Shown here: positions 19,248-27,700 of the stretch, piece after piece
Numbering within the stretch: the first letter of the stretch is position 1
How the letters are laid out: every line of letters starts with the position of its first letter
Source: CAYPNP01 sp964412195
Lineage (GTDB): Bacteria; Acidobacteriota; JAAYUB01
Assembly: GCA_964412195.1 (NCBI GenBank)
Contig: CAYPNP010000006.1
Span: forward strand, 124,001 to 188,000
DNA length: 64,000 nt
Direction of reading: 5' to 3'
Notes under the pieces: model-generated
The model's database searches: none
What the model was told of the DNA's origin: nothing
Seen by the model: only the letters and a program-made list of their open reading frames with translations
Program-made: the position numbers and the translations under genes

Positions 19248-20717
19248 ATGGCCGACAAGATGACCATCGAGCAGATCCTGCCCCGGATCGAGCGCCTGGA
19301 CGACGTCACTTGGCGGATCCCGCGCTTCGGCCCCATGCGCGCCGACGGCGTGTTCTTCGCCTCCGAGTCCCTGCTCCGCCTCCTGAAACAGGACCAGAGC
19401 CTGCTGCAGCTGGCCAATGTGGCCACGCTCCCGGGCATCCAGGGCGACTCCCTGGCCATGCCGGACATCCACTGGGGCTACGGCTTTCCCATCGGCGGCG
19501 TGGCCGCCTTCGATGCGGAGGAGGGTGTGGTGAGCCCCGGCGGAGTGGGCTACGACATCAACTGCGGCGTGCGGGTGCTGGCCTCGCGGCTGACCCGGGA
19601 CGAGGTGCAGGGCCGGATGCACGACCTGGTGGCCGCCCTCTTCCGCAACGTGCCCTCGGGCGTGGGCTCGCGGCGCAAGGACCTGCGGCTGTCCCCCAAG
19701 GACGAGGAGCAGGTGCTGGAGCGGGGCGCCGAGTGGGCCGTCCGGCACGGCTTCGGCGACCAGGCGGACCTGGACCACACCGAGGATCGCGGCTGCATCG
19801 GGGGAGCCGACCCCGACGCCGTGTCCGACAAGGCCCGCGAGCGCGGCCGCTCCCAGCTCGGCACGCTGGGCTCCGGCAACCATTTCCTGGAGATCGGCTA
19901 CATCGACGCCCTGTACGACAAGGAGGCGGCGGCGGCTCTCGGCCTGTCCGTGGGGCAGGTCACCGTGTCGGTCCACACCGGCTCCCGCGGCCTGGGCTAC
20001 CAGGTCTGCGACGACTACCTGGTGGCGATGCAGGAGGCGGCCCGCCGCTACGCCATCGAGCTGCCGGACCCCCAGCTGTGCTGCGCCCCGGTGAACTCGC
20101 CGGAGGGGCGCCGCTACCTGGCCGCCATGGCCGCGGCGGCCAACTTCGCCTTCACCAACCGGCAGCTCATCACCCACTGGGTGCGCGAGTCGTTCCAGCA
20201 GGTGCTGGGGCGTTCGCCGCGGGACCTGGGCCTGCGGCTGATCTACGACGTGGCCCACAACATCGCCAAAATCGAGGAACATCTGGTCGAGGGAAATAAG
20301 CGGCGCGTGTGTGTCCACCGCAAAGGGGCGACGCGCTCCTTCGGGCCGGGCCACCCCGCCCTGCCGCCGGCATACCGGGCGCTGGGGCAGCCGGTGATCA
20401 TCCCCGGCGACATGGGCCGGTGCTCCTTCATCCTGGTGGGCAGCCCGCGGGCCATGGAGTCCACCTTCGGCAGCACCTGCCACGGCGCCGGGCGCGTGCT
20501 GTCGCGCCACGCCGCGATCAAGGCCGCCCGCGGCCGGCATATCGCCGGGGAGCTCCAGAAGCAGGGCGTGTGCGTGATGGCCGCGTCGAAGGGGACGCTG
20601 GTGGAGGAGATGCCCGAGGCCTACAAGGACGTGACCGAGGTGGTCCAGACGGTGCAGGACGCCGGCCTGAGCCGGATGGTGGCCCGCCTCCGCCCGCTGG
20701 GCGTGGTGAAGGGCTAG
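19248..20717 (+). CDS. rtcB: RNA-splicing ligase RtcB
   Basis: GTP/Mn-dependent ligase joining RNA 3'-phosphate or 2',3'-cyclic phosphate ends to 5'-OH ends. The 489-residue protein has the metal and guanylylation motifs in order: YDINCGVRVL (Cys ligand), GSGNHFLEIG, VHTGSRGLGYQV, YDVAHNIAKIE, and CHGAGRVLSRHAA, which contains the histidine region of GMP transfer. GGGAGGAAGACC precedes the ATG. It follows archease, the known partner. No RtcA cyclase and no RtcR regulator are in the window. Role is likely tRNA or other RNA repair. Confidence 0.97.
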   Translation: MADKMTIEQILPRIERLDDVTWRIPRFGPMRADGVFFASESLLRLLKQDQSLLQLANVATLPGIQGDSLAMPDIHWGYGFPIGGVAAFDAEEGVVSPGGVGYDINCGVRVLASRLTRDEVQGRMHDLVAALFRNVPSGVGSRRKDLRLSPKDEEQVLERGAEWAVRHGFGDQADLDHTEDRGCIGGADPDAVSDKARERGRSQLGTLGSGNHFLEIGYIDALYDKEAAAALGLSVGQVTVSVHTGSRGLGYQVCDDYLVAMQEAARRYAIELPDPQLCCAPVNSPEGRRYLAAMAAAANFAFTNRQLITHWVRESFQQVLGRSPRDLGLRLIYDVAHNIAKIEEHLVEGNKRRVCVHRKGATRSFGPGHPALPPAYRALGQPVIIPGDMGRCSFILVGSPRAMESTFGSTCHGAGRVLSRHAAIKAARGRHIAGELQKQGVCVMAASKGTLVEEMPEAYKDVTEVVQTVQDAGLSRMVARLRPLGVVKG

Positions 20718-20746
20718 CTCCCCTCCGTTCGTGCTGGTGCTCGACG

Positions 20747-20848
20747 GGTGACCGGTTACCGGTGACCGGTGACCAGTGACGGGTGACCGGTGAGCGGTGA
20801 CCGATCGTAATCGTCGATCGTAATCGTAATCGTGTTCGTAATCGTAAG
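20747..20848. repeat. Tandem GTGACCG and GTAATC arrays
   Basis: 20747-20802 repeats a GTGACCG/GTGACCA word about eight times. 20807-20848 repeats GTAATC/GTTCGTAATC. They fill the convergent gap between rtcB and the small membrane gene. The same two words recur together at 13.4, 24.4, 30.9 and 58.7 kb. Confidence 0.9.
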
Positions 20849-20875
20849 TCAAAGAACAATTTACACGCTCCGTCC

Positions 20876-21148
20876 TCAGGGCAACACCGCCATGGAGTAC
20901 GCCGCCAGCGCGCGCAGGACGGCCGCCAGGATGTAGCCGGCGCCGACGAGCGCCACCAGGAGCGGTTCGATCTCCCGGGTGGCGAGCTCCCACGCCCGCC
21001 GGAACGCGGGACCGCGCTGCCGCCGGGCCAGAACGGCCAGCGCCGCGGCTTCCTGCCGGTCGGCCGCCGCTTCCGGAAGGTCGAGGAGAGGCAGCTCGGC
21101 GAGCCGCCGGTCCAGTTCCATATCGTTGTCGGATTCGTTCGGTTTCAT
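20876..21148 (-). CDS. Small membrane protein downstream of ECF sigma factor
   Basis: A 90-residue protein. It is acidic and Glu/Leu-rich at the N-terminus and carries one or two hydrophobic segments at the C-terminus (EPLLVALVGAGYILAAVL and following). The start at 21148 is chosen because GGAGG lies 5 bases before this ATG; an in-frame ATG 15 bases upstream has no such site. It starts 15 bases after the sigma gene's stop. A short soluble region plus membrane anchor encoded after an ECF sigma gene suggests a minimal anti-sigma or membrane partner. No zinc-binding HxxxCxxC motif is present, so this is an inference. Confidence 0.65.
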   Translation of the reverse strand: MKPNESDNDMELDRRLAELPLLDLPEAAADRQEAAALAVLARRQRGPAFRRAWELATREIEPLLVALVGAGYILAAVLRALAAYSMAVLP

Positions 21149-21163
21149 GGTCCCCTCCATCAC

Positions 21164-21721
21164 TCATTCCAAGGATCGCAACAGGTCCGCCAGCCGGGCC
21201 CGCGCCCGGGCCAGGCGCTGGCGGAAGGCGTCCGGTCGGATGTCCAGAATCCCGGCCGCCTCGATCGGGGCCATCCCGCCGTCCGCCACGAGGAGAATCG
21301 TCTCCCGGTCCGCCAGCGGCAGCCGCCCGAGCGCCCGCTCCAGGCAGCGGACCGTTTCCCGCTCCGCCAGCCCTTCCAGCGGATCGGGCCCCGGCGCGGC
21401 CCGGAACTCGAGAGCGCCGAGCTCGCCCGTCCGGCCCGGGTCGCGACTCCGGTTCCGCAGGTAGCTGACGAACACGTTCCGCGCCACCCGGAACAGCCAC
21501 GGGGCCAGCGGCAACCCCACCCGCGGCTCGGGCGGCCGCGCCGCCAGCCGGAGCCAGACCTCCTGGAGGAGGTCCTCGGCCACCTCGGGCCGCCCGCTCA
21601 GGCGGCAGAGGAAGGTGTAAAGGCGCGGCCGGTAGGTCCGGTAGATCTGCCGGAAGGCCGCCTCGTCGCCGCCCCGCAGCTCCTCGAGCCAGTGCTGCTC
21701 CCGTTCCGCGTCCCGATCCAT
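21164..21721 (-). CDS. ECF-type RNA polymerase sigma factor
   Basis: Sigma-70 family group IV factor (185 residues). Region 2 is seen as AAFRQIYRTYRPRLYTFLCRL with EDLLQEVWLRL, then WLFRVARNVFVSYLRN. Region 4 is LPLADRETILLVADGGMAPIEAAGIL with RPDAFRQRLARARARL. ATG 21721 follows GGTGAGG closely (2 bases), so the start could instead be a TTG 18 bases upstream. It is in an operon with the small membrane protein. The divergent small membrane gene at 21828 may be a target; that is speculative. Confidence 0.88.
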   Translation of the reverse strand: MDRDAEREQHWLEELRGGDEAAFRQIYRTYRPRLYTFLCRLSGRPEVAEDLLQEVWLRLAARPPEPRVGLPLAPWLFRVARNVFVSYLRNRSRDPGRTGELGALEFRAAPGPDPLEGLAERETVRCLERALGRLPLADRETILLVADGGMAPIEAAGILDIRPDAFRQRLARARARLADLLRSLE

Positions 21722-21827
21722 ATCCTCACCATAACGCAAAAACCGGCGGCGCGTGACAGGAAAATACTCCTGTCACGCCGCACCGATCCCGTCGCTATAG
21801 GCAGCATACCACTGCACGGAGGTCATC

Positions 21828-22169
21828 ATGGGTATCGGAATCCTTGGATTGGCGCAGCTTGTGATCGTGCTTGTGCTCAGCTTCTTTGCGCTCGGCTTGG
21901 GCATCTCGTTCGCCGTTCGCCCTTCGGAGACGAAACTCAACGTCCTGCGCCCGCTTTCCCTCGCCCTGGCGTTCAGCCCCGTGGGGATGTTCTGCGCCGG
22001 CTCGGCCAACACGCTGGCCTTCGCCTCCCGGTTGGGGTTCGCGGACCCGCAGAATCTCCAGATGATGCTGGGCGGTCTGTCCGAAGCGATGCTCCCCGGC
22101 GCCATCGCCTATTCCATCCTGGCCGTGACCTGGGCCCTGGCCGCCGTGGGTTTCCATCGGATGAAGTGA
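21828..22169 (+). CDS. Small integral membrane protein, MotA/ExbB-length fragment-like
   Basis: I do not recognise the family. The 113 residues contain three hydrophobic segments: ~5-28 (LAQLVIVLVLSFFALGLG), ~43-65, and ~85-108 (PGAIAYSILAVTWALAAVGF). GGAGG stands 5 bases before the ATG, supporting a real gene. The middle, with LGGLSEAMLPGAIAYS, loosely recalls the MotA/TolQ/ExbB proton-channel helix, but it is too short for assignment. It is divergent from the ECF sigma gene. Confidence 0.7.
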   Translation: MGIGILGLAQLVIVLVLSFFALGLGISFAVRPSETKLNVLRPLSLALAFSPVGMFCAGSANTLAFASRLGFADPQNLQMMLGGLSEAMLPGAIAYSILAVTWALAAVGFHRMK

Positions 22170-22643
22170 AAGTCGTCTCGCCGTCCGGGGCCGCCGCCGG
22201 CAGTCGCAGACCGCGGCCCCCGGACAGAGACTTAGCCCGCGGCCCCCGGACGCGGGGCGGCGCAAGGGAGCAGCGAACGTCTTCGGTTCTCGCGGTGGAA
22301 ACATCCTCCCGCGGCGGGGCGACTCGGTCTTCGGGGGTGGAAGGTGAGCTGGCGGGATCGTGCGGACGGGGACGTCCGCGCTCCGACTCTGCGTTCTTTG
22401 CGCCTCCGCGTGGAAATACCACGGTGCTCGGGGCTGGGGGCTCGGGGCTCGGCAGACGTTGACAAACAGCAGCGGGAACGAGACCCGAGCACCGAACCCC
22501 GAAATCCGATGTCGAGCACGATTCCGATCGACGAGTACGACCTTAGGTAAATTGACATGGTCCATGGTCAATGGTCCATGGTCGAATCGGTGGTCACCCA
22601 TCACCCGTCACCGGTCATCGGTCACCCACGACAATCCGAGCGG
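22170..22643. repeat. Repeat-filled convergent gap
   Basis: No gene supported. It contains a G+C inverted pair (GTCCGGGGCCG near 22180 with CGGCCCCCGGAC near 22215) and one copy of the GCGGACGGGGACGTCCGC palindrome (about 22358-22376). A CTGCGTTCTTTGCGCCT word follows at 22388, then runs of GGGGCTC. The gap ends with GGTCCAT heptamers (22557-22582) and a CACCGGTCA tract (22595-22632). Confidence 0.8.
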
Positions 22644-24008
22644 TTACTTTTTCTTCTTCCCGAAGAATCCGCCGAGCGCGCCGGCGGCGCCCTGGCCCGA
22701 AATCGCCGACTTCACGGCCCCCTCGGCCATGCCCGCCGCGTCGGGGAGGAACTGCGGGTGGTCCGCCGTCCCCTTCACCAGGAACGGCAGGGTGTTGTCG
22801 CCCGCGGCCATCCCGACCATCTGCGTCGCCTTCCCGGCCACCCCGGCGCCCGACAGCGTGGCCTTCATCTTGAAATTGAGCGCCTTCTCCGGCGAGACGG
22901 TACCGTTGCCGTTGATCTGCCCGATGGCCGGGACCGTCAGGTTGATGCGGTCCAGCCGGACTCCGTCCGGCGCGGCCCGCAGGTTGGTGCTCGCGTTCTG
23001 GATTGTGGTGTCGGGATCCGACGGGATGCCCGCCAGCTTCCCGACCACCGAGAGTTTCTGGCCGAGGTCGAAACCCGTCAGCTTGGTATCGGCCAGCTTG
23101 ACCGACCCGGTAGTCACCAGGCGGTCCATCGGCCCGTTGGCGGCGAGATTCATGGAGAGCGTCCCGCCCTGCAGCGAGGCTCCCTTCGGCAGCGCCACGC
23201 CGGCCGCCGGCAGCAGGTCGTTGAGGTCGTTCACCGGCATCCCCTCGCCCGCCAGCTTCATGTGCAGGACGGCTTTCCCGCCTTTCGTGTCGAGGGATCC
23301 GTCCAGGCGGGCCACGGCCTTGCCGACGCGGAATTCGGCCTGCAGGGGAGTATTGGTGTTGTCCTTGCCCGGCAGCGGCCCCGTCGTGCCTTCCAACTCC
23401 AGCTTGCCGCCGCCCGGCAGTCCCGCCGAGAAGGTGAACGGGAACGAGGCGCCGGCGGAGAAATCCCGCAGTTCCACGTTCACCCGGTCGAAGGTCCGCA
23501 GCTTCTTGTCGCCGACTTGGCCGACGGTGACCGTCCCGTCAGTGATCGCCAGCCGGCCGACCGACAGGTCGAGCGGCGCGGACTCCCCGGTCTTCTCCTC
23601 GGGGGCTTTCGGCGCCGCGTCGCCGCCCAGTTTGGAGAAATTCCAATTGCCGGCGGCGTCGTGCCGGAGGGCGATCTGCGGCTCGTCCAGCCGAAGGTCG
23701 TTCACCCGCAGGGAGTGCGAGAAGATCAGCGGCAGCACGTCGACGCCGACCCGGAACGATTTGGCCGTCACGAACGGGCCGGCGCCGAAGGCCGGGTCCT
23801 CGGCGATGGTGATGTCGTCGGCTTTCACGCTGCCGGAAAACAGGGACAGGCCCAGTTTGCCGACCTTCACGTCGCGGCCGAGTGACTTGCCGAGTTCCTG
23901 CTCCAGCATGGGCCGGAAGCTGTCGACGTTCACGAAGAACGGGATGCAGATCAGGATCAGGACGACCACGCCCACGCCGATCAGGACGTACCGGGTTTTC
24001 GCTTTCAT
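22644..24008 (-). CDS. AsmA-family envelope protein
   Basis: Inner-membrane-anchored periplasmic protein of the AsmA/TamB-like group, implicated in outer-membrane lipid homeostasis. 454 residues. One N-terminal transmembrane segment (YVLIGVGVVVLILICIPFFV, residues ~7-26) precedes the typical VDSFRPMLEQELGKSLGRDVKVGKL stretch. Long beta-rich repeats with GDTxV-like and LRVNDLRLDEPQIALRHDAAGNWNF segments follow. The C-terminus is FFGKKKK. GGGGAG sits upstream of the ATG. It is the only gene in its unit. It is shorter than E. coli AsmA (617), and its lipid role is inferred from the family. Confidence 0.85.
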   Translation of the reverse strand: MKAKTRYVLIGVGVVVLILICIPFFVNVDSFRPMLEQELGKSLGRDVKVGKLGLSLFSGSVKADDITIAEDPAFGAGPFVTAKSFRVGVDVLPLIFSHSLRVNDLRLDEPQIALRHDAAGNWNFSKLGGDAAPKAPEEKTGESAPLDLSVGRLAITDGTVTVGQVGDKKLRTFDRVNVELRDFSAGASFPFTFSAGLPGGGKLELEGTTGPLPGKDNTNTPLQAEFRVGKAVARLDGSLDTKGGKAVLHMKLAGEGMPVNDLNDLLPAAGVALPKGASLQGGTLSMNLAANGPMDRLVTTGSVKLADTKLTGFDLGQKLSVVGKLAGIPSDPDTTIQNASTNLRAAPDGVRLDRINLTVPAIGQINGNGTVSPEKALNFKMKATLSGAGVAGKATQMVGMAAGDNTLPFLVKGTADHPQFLPDAAGMAEGAVKSAISGQGAAGALGGFFGKKKK

Positions 24009-24091
24009 GGTTACTCCCCGCGGGATTTGAAATTATTAAATTGGATGAGGAACCGCTGCATCTGATTCTATCACGATCGTAGATCCTTCGT

Positions 24092-24330
24092 GACGGAGGC
24101 TGACCCCGCGACCCGGGGCATCGGGCCTGGCTAAACCGATCAGGCTGGAGAGGAGGCAGCCCCGGACGCGCGGGAAGTACCCCGACCCGAGCCGGCCGAA
24201 TCCGTCAGCCGGCTCCGTCTGGCGGATGGAATTGCGTCGCACGCCTGCGATCCCGATGGCGGGCCCCTCGCGCCCCTCCCTGCCGGTCGGGACACCTCGC
24301 TGTGTGCCGGTGCTTGCATCGTGCTCGTGC
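24092..24330. other. Candidate structured RNA or palindromic element, strand uncertain
   Basis: This segment of the 730-base divergent gap is not made of the simple repeats. It has three nested helices. 24092-24104 (GACGGAGGCTGAC) pairs with 24204-24219 (GTCAGCC, 3-base bulge, TCCGTC). CCCGCG (24105-24110) pairs with CGCGGG (24169-24174). CCGGGGC (24113-24119) pairs with GCCCCGG (24159-24165). A further TCCCGA/TCGGGA pair spans 24251-24292. Nothing here codes convincingly. No known riboswitch or SRP RNA could be matched with confidence. Confidence 0.35.
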
Positions 24331-24339
24331 ATGCTCAAA

Positions 24340-24630
24340 ATCAGAAAACCGCAGATCCTCGTCGTGCTCGTGCTCGTGCTCGTAATCGGCGGCTGACCGC
24401 TGACCGGTGACCGGCACCACCAATCGGAATCGTGATCGGGGTTCGGGGTCCGGGGCTCGGATCTGGAAGGCACGGCGACCGGGGCCTAGGGCTCCACCCC
24501 GGGAAGCCGGGAAACAAATCAATCGGAGTCGATCCCCAAGTCCCTGGCCCCGAGCCCCGCGTCCCCAGACCCGAGTCCCCAGACCCAAGCCCCGTGCCAG
24601 TTTTCACGCAGAGGCACAAAGTTCGCAGGG
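24340..24630. repeat. Composite repeat family C, diverged copy
   Basis: Word order: GTGCTC/GTAATC array (24356-24395), GACCGGT words (24389-24420), GGGGTTCGGGG tract, GGGAAGCCGGGAAA core, CCGAGTCCCCAGACCC tract, ending TTTCACGCAGAGGCACAAAG (24602-24621). The same order is seen at 30538-30727, and inverted at 49621-49822. The remainder of this gap is the structured segment and the promoter at 24651. Confidence 0.75.
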
Positions 24631-24650
24631 AAATCCCCGAGAACCCTAAA

Positions 24651-24679
24651 TTGACTTTTTCGGAACAAGTCAATATAAT
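24651..24679 (+). promoter_or_regulatory. Strong sigma-70-type promoter of the LRR gene
   Basis: TTGACT (24651-24656), exactly 17 bases, TATAAT (24674-24679). The start would be near 24686, about 53 bases before the ATG at 24739. Confidence 0.75.
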
Positions 24680-24738
24680 TGGATCAATATCTCGCCTGAC
24701 GTTTGCAGACGGAAATTAGGCTGTGCAGGGGGTGGCCC

Positions 24739-27700
24739 ATGTGGGAGCGGCGCATTCGTGCGGGCGTCCGGATTCTCCTGGTTCTGGCGGTCCTGACGGG
24801 GCTGGCCGCTGCGGGGCGCGGCGCCATCCCCGAGGCCGAGCGGCAGGTCCTGATCGACCTGTACCTGGCCACGGGCGGCGACGCCTGGACCCACAACGAT
24901 AACTGGCGGCTGCCCGGCGACCCCGGCCAGTTCAACCTCCCCGGCACCGAGAGCACCTGGTACGGCGTGACCACCGATGCCGAAAACACCACCGTGGTGA
25001 AGCTGAATCTCCATTGGAACGGGTTGTCCGGCCCGCTCCCCGAAAGCGTGAGCGGTCTGCTGAGTTTGCAGGAACTGGATCTTTCCACGAACCGGCTGGC
25101 CAGCGCCATCCCGGCGTCTTTGGGTGCCCTGACATCCCTGCACGTCCTCAACCTGATGTCCAACCGGTTCACCGGCACCATCCCGGAGCCGCTCGGCAGT
25201 CTGCCCCAGCTCAAAACACTCTATCTGGGCGGCAATCAACTCACCAGCGCCATCCCGGAGTCGCTGGGCAATCTGTCCCAACTGGAATATTTGTCGTTGA
25301 GGTCCAACCAACTGACCGGCACCATCCCGGCGTCGCTGGGCCAACTGTCCCGGCTGTATTCGCTCAACCTGTCCGGGAACCGGTTGACCGGTGAAATTCC
25401 CGAACCGTTGAGCACGCTGTCGGAATTGCATTGGCTCAATCTGTCAGGGAATCAGTTCAGCGGTCCCCTCCCGGCCTGGCTGGGCAACCTGGCTCAGTTG
25501 GAGATCCTGCTCCTCGACAATAATTTATTCTCCGGTCCCATCCCCGATAGCTTCCGGAACTTGGCCAACCTGGAGACGCTGTACCTCGTTGGCAATTGGG
25601 GACTGGATGGCGCTCTCCCCGCCGGCCTCGGTGATCTTTCACAACTCATTAGCTTGTCGATTTCAAGGACATCCATTGGTGGATCGATCCCGCCCGAGTT
25701 GGGCCGGCTCAACCTGTTGCAATATTTAGATCTGCACGGGAATGCGCTGTCGGGCGAGATCCCGCCGGCGCTGGGCGGGCTGACCGCGCTCAAGAGTCTC
25801 GATCTTTCCACGAACCAGCTGACGGGTCCCCTCCCCGAAACATTCGGCGACTTGACCAATTTGAACTCCCTGAATTTGAGCGGCAACTGGCTCACCGGTC
25901 CCATCCCCGATTCTTGGGCCGGCCTGACCGCACTGAGACACCTCTACCTTTACAGGAACCAGTTGAGCGGGCCCCTGCCCGCGTGGCTGGGTGGCCTGCA
26001 GGAACTGGTTTCCCTGGACCTGTGTGTGAACAATTTCTCCGGTCCGATTCCGGAATCGCTGGGCGATCTGTCGCAGCTGGCGACGCTCCAGTTGCACAGC
26101 AACCTGTTGAGTGGAAGCATCCCGGCTTCTTTGGGAAGCCTGCCAGCGTTAGTACAATTGCACCTGGGATGGAATGCGCTCGAGGGCGCCATCCCGGCGT
26201 CGCTGGGGAATCTGGTCGAACTCAGCTACCTCAACGTGTCCTATTGTTCACTCAGCGGGTCCATCCCGGAATCGCTGGGCAACCTGTCCCATCTCCGCGA
26301 ATTGTATCTGTACGAAAACCAGCTGAGCGGTTCCGTACCGCCGTCGTTCGGCAACCTATCCGAACTGCAGAAATTGAGCCTGGCCGGAAATCAGCTGAGC
26401 GGACCCATGCCGGAGTTTCTGGGCAATCTCGTTAACCTGGAGTATCTGGGGCTGGGCGGCAACCTGTTCCAAGGGACCATCCCCGAGACATGGGGAGCCT
26501 TGCCGGCACTACAGGGCCTATATCTGGACGGGAATCAGCTCAGTGGCCCCATCCCGGATTTCCTGGGGGAGATGACCAGCCTGCGCAACCTGTCCCTCAG
26601 TGAGAATCAGTTCAGCGGACCCATTCCGGCATCCTTGGGAAATTTGCATCAGCTTGAGCGCTTGTACCTGGGATGGAATCAACTGAGCGGGCCTATCCCA
26701 CCGGCGTTGTGGAATCTGCCGGCAGTCATATATCTATGGCTGGAGAGAAACCAGTTGAGCGGCCCTATCCCATCTTTTAGCAATGACATGCCTTCGCTGG
26801 TCTGGCTTAACCTATCCTGGAACCAGCTCAGCGGGGGGATCCCCCCGTCGCTGGTCAACCTGAGCAAGTTGCGAGTGCTGGATCTGGACGGCAACCAGTT
26901 TGAGGGACCTCTCCCGGAGTTTCTGGCGGACATCCCCACCCTATACTGGCTCGATCTGGAGAGCAACCAGCTGATGGGGAGCATCCCGGAAGAAATAATG
27001 GACCTTCCCGCACTGGATTGGATCCATCTTGGCTACAACGCCCTTCACGCCGATTCGCCAGTCCTGGCGGACTACATCAACTGGCGTCACTACCACGGTG
27101 TCTGGCCCGGTTACAATTACCGGGATTACCAGACGCTGCCGCCCGTATCGCTGGCCGCGACGGAGGTGCAGCCCGGCGCGGTGCGGCTGACCTGGACGCC
27201 GGATCCGGATCCCGACCACAGTTATGCCGGAATCGGCGGTTATGAGGTCTGGCAGCGCCAGGGAACTTATGGCGCCTGGAAGCTGCGGGACGTGATCATC
27301 GACAAGCACTCAAATACCTGGACCGGCAGCCTGGCCCCCGGCGAAGTGAACATTTTCCGCCTGCGCACCTACACGTCCCCGCAGACGTGGAACCAGAACC
27401 GGGTGGCCAGCGAGTTCACCCTGCCGCTGTCGGTGAATCCACCCGGCGGCGGGCAGGCGGTGACGGTGTATGTGGACGACGGCCGGCACGGGGACATCTA
27501 TGGCGACAGCCCCTCCCAAGTGGCGCCGGCTTCGCCCATCACGGTCCGGATCGACCCGTCGGCCTTCGCCGGCGCCTCGTACAGCACCCCCCATGTCCTC
27601 TGGATCGCCCTGCCCCCCAACGCTGTCCTCAGCCAGACGCTGGCCACGGGCAACCCAGCCAGCGCTGCACCGCTGCCGCTGGCGGGCGAGCGGGTGCTGG

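Noticed and set aside
24130..24165. Resemblance to the SRP RNA tip (TCAGGCTGGAGAGGAGGCAGCC)
   Set aside because: The conserved AGCAG side of the SRP loop is interrupted and the distal helices do not match; kept only as an unassigned structured segment.
24180..24225. Resemblance to the c-di-AMP riboswitch 3' half (CCGAATCCGTCAGC)
   Set aside because: The matching 5' half (GCTTAA and GGGGTGAA elements) is absent.
24036..24473. A 145-residue minus-strand frame upstream of AsmA
   Set aside because: It runs through repeat words and the structured segment; no ribosome site or recognisable domain.
24990..27060. A regular 72-base periodic array as a possible CRISPR or tandem DNA repeat
   Set aside because: The period equals a 24-residue LRR and the units diverge as coding repeats; no identical spacers or cas genes.
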